Shown piece after piece: positions 62,688 to 64,000 of a DNA stretch of 64,000 bases. Every line of letters begins with the position of its first letter. The stretch's first letter is position 1. Source of the DNA: Streptomyces roseirectus. Its GTDB lineage: Bacteria; Actinomycetota; Actinomycetes; Streptomycetales; Streptomycetaceae. The translations under genes and the position numbers were made by a program. The notes below the pieces were generated by a model, which did no database searches, had not been told where the DNA came from, and saw only the letters and a list, made by a program, of their open reading frames with translations. The stretch spans positions 5,783,501 to 5,847,500 of the forward strand of contig NZ_CP060828.1 of NCBI RefSeq assembly GCF_014489635.1, read 5' to 3'.

Positions 62688-62815
62688 GCCCGCCCCTTCC
62701 CTGGCCTGCCCCTTGAACAGCAAGTCTGCCAAGCTGAAGGTACTTCGCGCCCCAGTACGACAAGCCGACCCCAACCGACCGGTCGCCGATGAACAGCCGA
62801 GGAGCACGCACACCG

Positions 62816-63823
62816 ATGGACCTCGACGTCTTCGTCTCCGCCCACCGCGCGGAATGGGACCGCCTCGACGACCTCCTGCGCCGCCGACGCCGCCTCACCG
62901 GAGCGGAGGCCGACGAACTCGTCGCCCTCTACCAGCGCACGGCCACCCACCTCTCCCTGATCCAGTCCAGCGCCCCGGACCCACAACTCACCGGACGGCT
63001 CAGCCAACTCGTGGCACGCGCGCGTAGTGCCGTGACAGGAACCCGCCGAGCTTCCTGGAGAGACGCCACCCGCTTCCTCACCCAGGGATTCCCGGCGGCC
63101 GTCTACCGCTCCCGCCGCTGGTGGGTCCCGACGGCACTCCTCTCGACGGCCGTGTCGATCCTCCTGGGCTGGTGGATCGGCACCCACCCCGAGGTGCGGT
63201 CGACCATCGCCGCCCCCAGCCAACTGCGCGAACTCACCCGCCCCGGGGGCGAGTACGAGACCTACTACTCGAGCCACCCGGCCGCCTCCTTCGCCGCCCA
63301 GGTGTGGACGAACAACGCCCAGGCCGCCGCGATGTGCCTGGTCCTGGGCATCTTCCTGGGCCTGCCGGTCCTCTGGATCCTCTTCCAGAACATGCTCAAC
63401 CTGGGCGTCGGCTTCGGCCTCATGTCCTCCGCCGGCCGCCTCGACACCTTCCTCGGCCTCGTCCTCCCGCACGGCCTCCTCGAACTGACCGCCGTCTTCG
63501 TCGCCGCCGGTACGGGCCTGCGGCTCGGCTGGACCGTCATCGACCCCGGCCCGCGCACGCGTCGCGTCGCCCTCGCCGAAGAGGGGCGCGCCGCCGTGGG
63601 CATGGCGATCGGCCTGGCCCTGGTCCTCTTCGTCTCCGGTGCCATCGAAGGCTTCGTCACCCCCTCCGGCCTGCCCACCTGGGCCCGCATCACCATCGGC
63701 GTCGCCGCCGAGGCGATCTTCCTCGCGTACGTCTGGGTCCTCGGGGGACGCGCCGCGCGCGCCGGAGAGACAGGGGACCTGGAAGCCGCCGAGCGCAGCG
63801 CCCGCCTCCCCACGGCCGCCTGA
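62816..63823 (+). CDS. Stage II sporulation protein M (SpoIIM)-like membrane protein
   Basis: The 335-residue protein has a cytoplasmic helical start (DLDVFVSAHRAEWDRLDDLL). About five transmembrane helices follow and include the DUF95/SpoIIM pattern (VWTNNAQAAAMCLVLGIFLGLP, FGLMSSAGRLDTFLGLVLPHGLLEL). In Bacillus SpoIIM works in peptidoglycan remodelling during engulfment. In Streptomyces this homologue has no defined role. ATG at 62816 was chosen; an in-frame ATG at 62789 is possible. Confidence 0.83.
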   Translation: MDLDVFVSAHRAEWDRLDDLLRRRRRLTGAEADELVALYQRTATHLSLIQSSAPDPQLTGRLSQLVARARSAVTGTRRASWRDATRFLTQGFPAAVYRSRRWWVPTALLSTAVSILLGWWIGTHPEVRSTIAAPSQLRELTRPGGEYETYYSSHPAASFAAQVWTNNAQAAAMCLVLGIFLGLPVLWILFQNMLNLGVGFGLMSSAGRLDTFLGLVLPHGLLELTAVFVAAGTGLRLGWTVIDPGPRTRRVALAEEGRAAVGMAIGLALVLFVSGAIEGFVTPSGLPTWARITIGVAAEAIFLAYVWVLGGRAARAGETGDLEAAERSARLPTAA

Positions 63824-63877
63824 TGTGCAAACAGGCTTGCCGAGCTGTTAGTCTCCTCTTCGCCGCCGCAAGAACCG

Positions 63878-63906
63878 TTGACACGGGACCTGCGGGGCGG
63901 TAGATT
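63878..63906 (+). promoter_or_regulatory. Consensus housekeeping promoter reading out of the window
   Basis: TTGACA at 63878-63883, 17 bases, then TAGATT at 63901-63906: both hexamers are optimal for the major sigma factor and the spacing is ideal. The gene it drives lies past 64000. The GTTAGTMTC motif occurs on either side (63847 and 63950). Strength and a long leader suggest a stable RNA or other highly expressed unit, but this is not shown. Confidence 0.7.
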
Positions 63907-64000
63907 CGAACAGTTGCCTGGAACTGGATCTGATCCGGTCGGCAGTGAGTTAGTATCTACAACGCCTCCTGGAACTTCGATTCCAATCAGAGGCAACCCC

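Overview
The window is a 64 kb piece of a Streptomyces chromosome. Base composition is very GC-rich with strong third-position bias, GTG and TTG starts are common, and many genes overlap by the four bases GTGA or ATGA. The encoded proteins are typical of the genus: an 87-residue WhiB, a sigma-I partner-switching set, a Sco3058-type dipeptidase, several LytR-CpsA-Psr (LCP) proteins and F420 biosynthesis enzymes. It is core-chromosome sequence. I recognise no prophage, insertion sequence, CRISPR array, tRNA or rRNA gene.

Layout. 1-4.8 kb: end of the histidine-utilisation cluster (hutU end, an M20 amidohydrolase with a repeat-expanded N-terminus, hutF, hutI). 4.8-7.4 kb: sigma factor SigI with its anti-anti-sigma and anti-sigma factors and a decayed second anti-sigma gene. 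7.4-10.4 kb: three overlapping genes for cell-surface proteins, two with sortase signals. 10.5-16.8 kb: POT peptide transporter, a two-component system, GtrA, purK-purE. 16.8-19.6 kb: an M19 dipeptidase followed by a paralogue that has lost its metal ligands. 19.6-22.3 kb: UDP-glucose dehydrogenase and an acyl-CoA dehydrogenase.

22.3-31.4 kb: a pair of VOC (glyoxalase-fold) genes occurs twice in opposite orientation, flanking an LCP gene, a HAD hydrolase, a large secreted subtilase, a secreted ricin-type lectin and a methyltransferase. 31.4-42.4 kb is a wall-polymer region: four more LCP genes, a family 2 glycosyltransferase, a TIGR03089 protein, a secreted amidase and the GDP-mannose pyrophosphorylase ManC. 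42.4-47.7 kb: a DNA glycosylase, fbiB, fbiA and cysteine dioxygenase read leftward, and whiB reads rightward. Upstream of cysteine dioxygenase is a 31-codon ORF ending in a run of cysteine codons, with promoter hexamers placed for leaderless transcription and hairpins behind it. This looks like a cysteine-responsive attenuator and is my main discovery candidate.

47.7-57.8 kb: large family 2 glycosyltransferase, DUF5719 protein, a HAD-IIB protein resembling eukaryotic phosphomannomutase, a zincin, DUF3499, Trm112, a SIS protein and manA. The usual manB, which I expect between the DUF3499 and Trm112 genes, is absent, and the HAD-IIB gene may stand in for it. 57.9-64 kb: a cation diffusion facilitator, ahcY, a hypothetical gene, an RDD protein and a SpoIIM-like protein. 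A consensus promoter (TTGACA, 17 bp, TAGATT) fires out of the right edge.

How the genes work together: ManA, a phosphomannomutase activity and ManC supply GDP-mannose. The glycosyltransferases, LCP proteins, GtrA and UDP-glucose dehydrogenase point to envelope glycopolymer synthesis and attachment. The sigma-I set, the two-component system and WhiB are the regulators in view.
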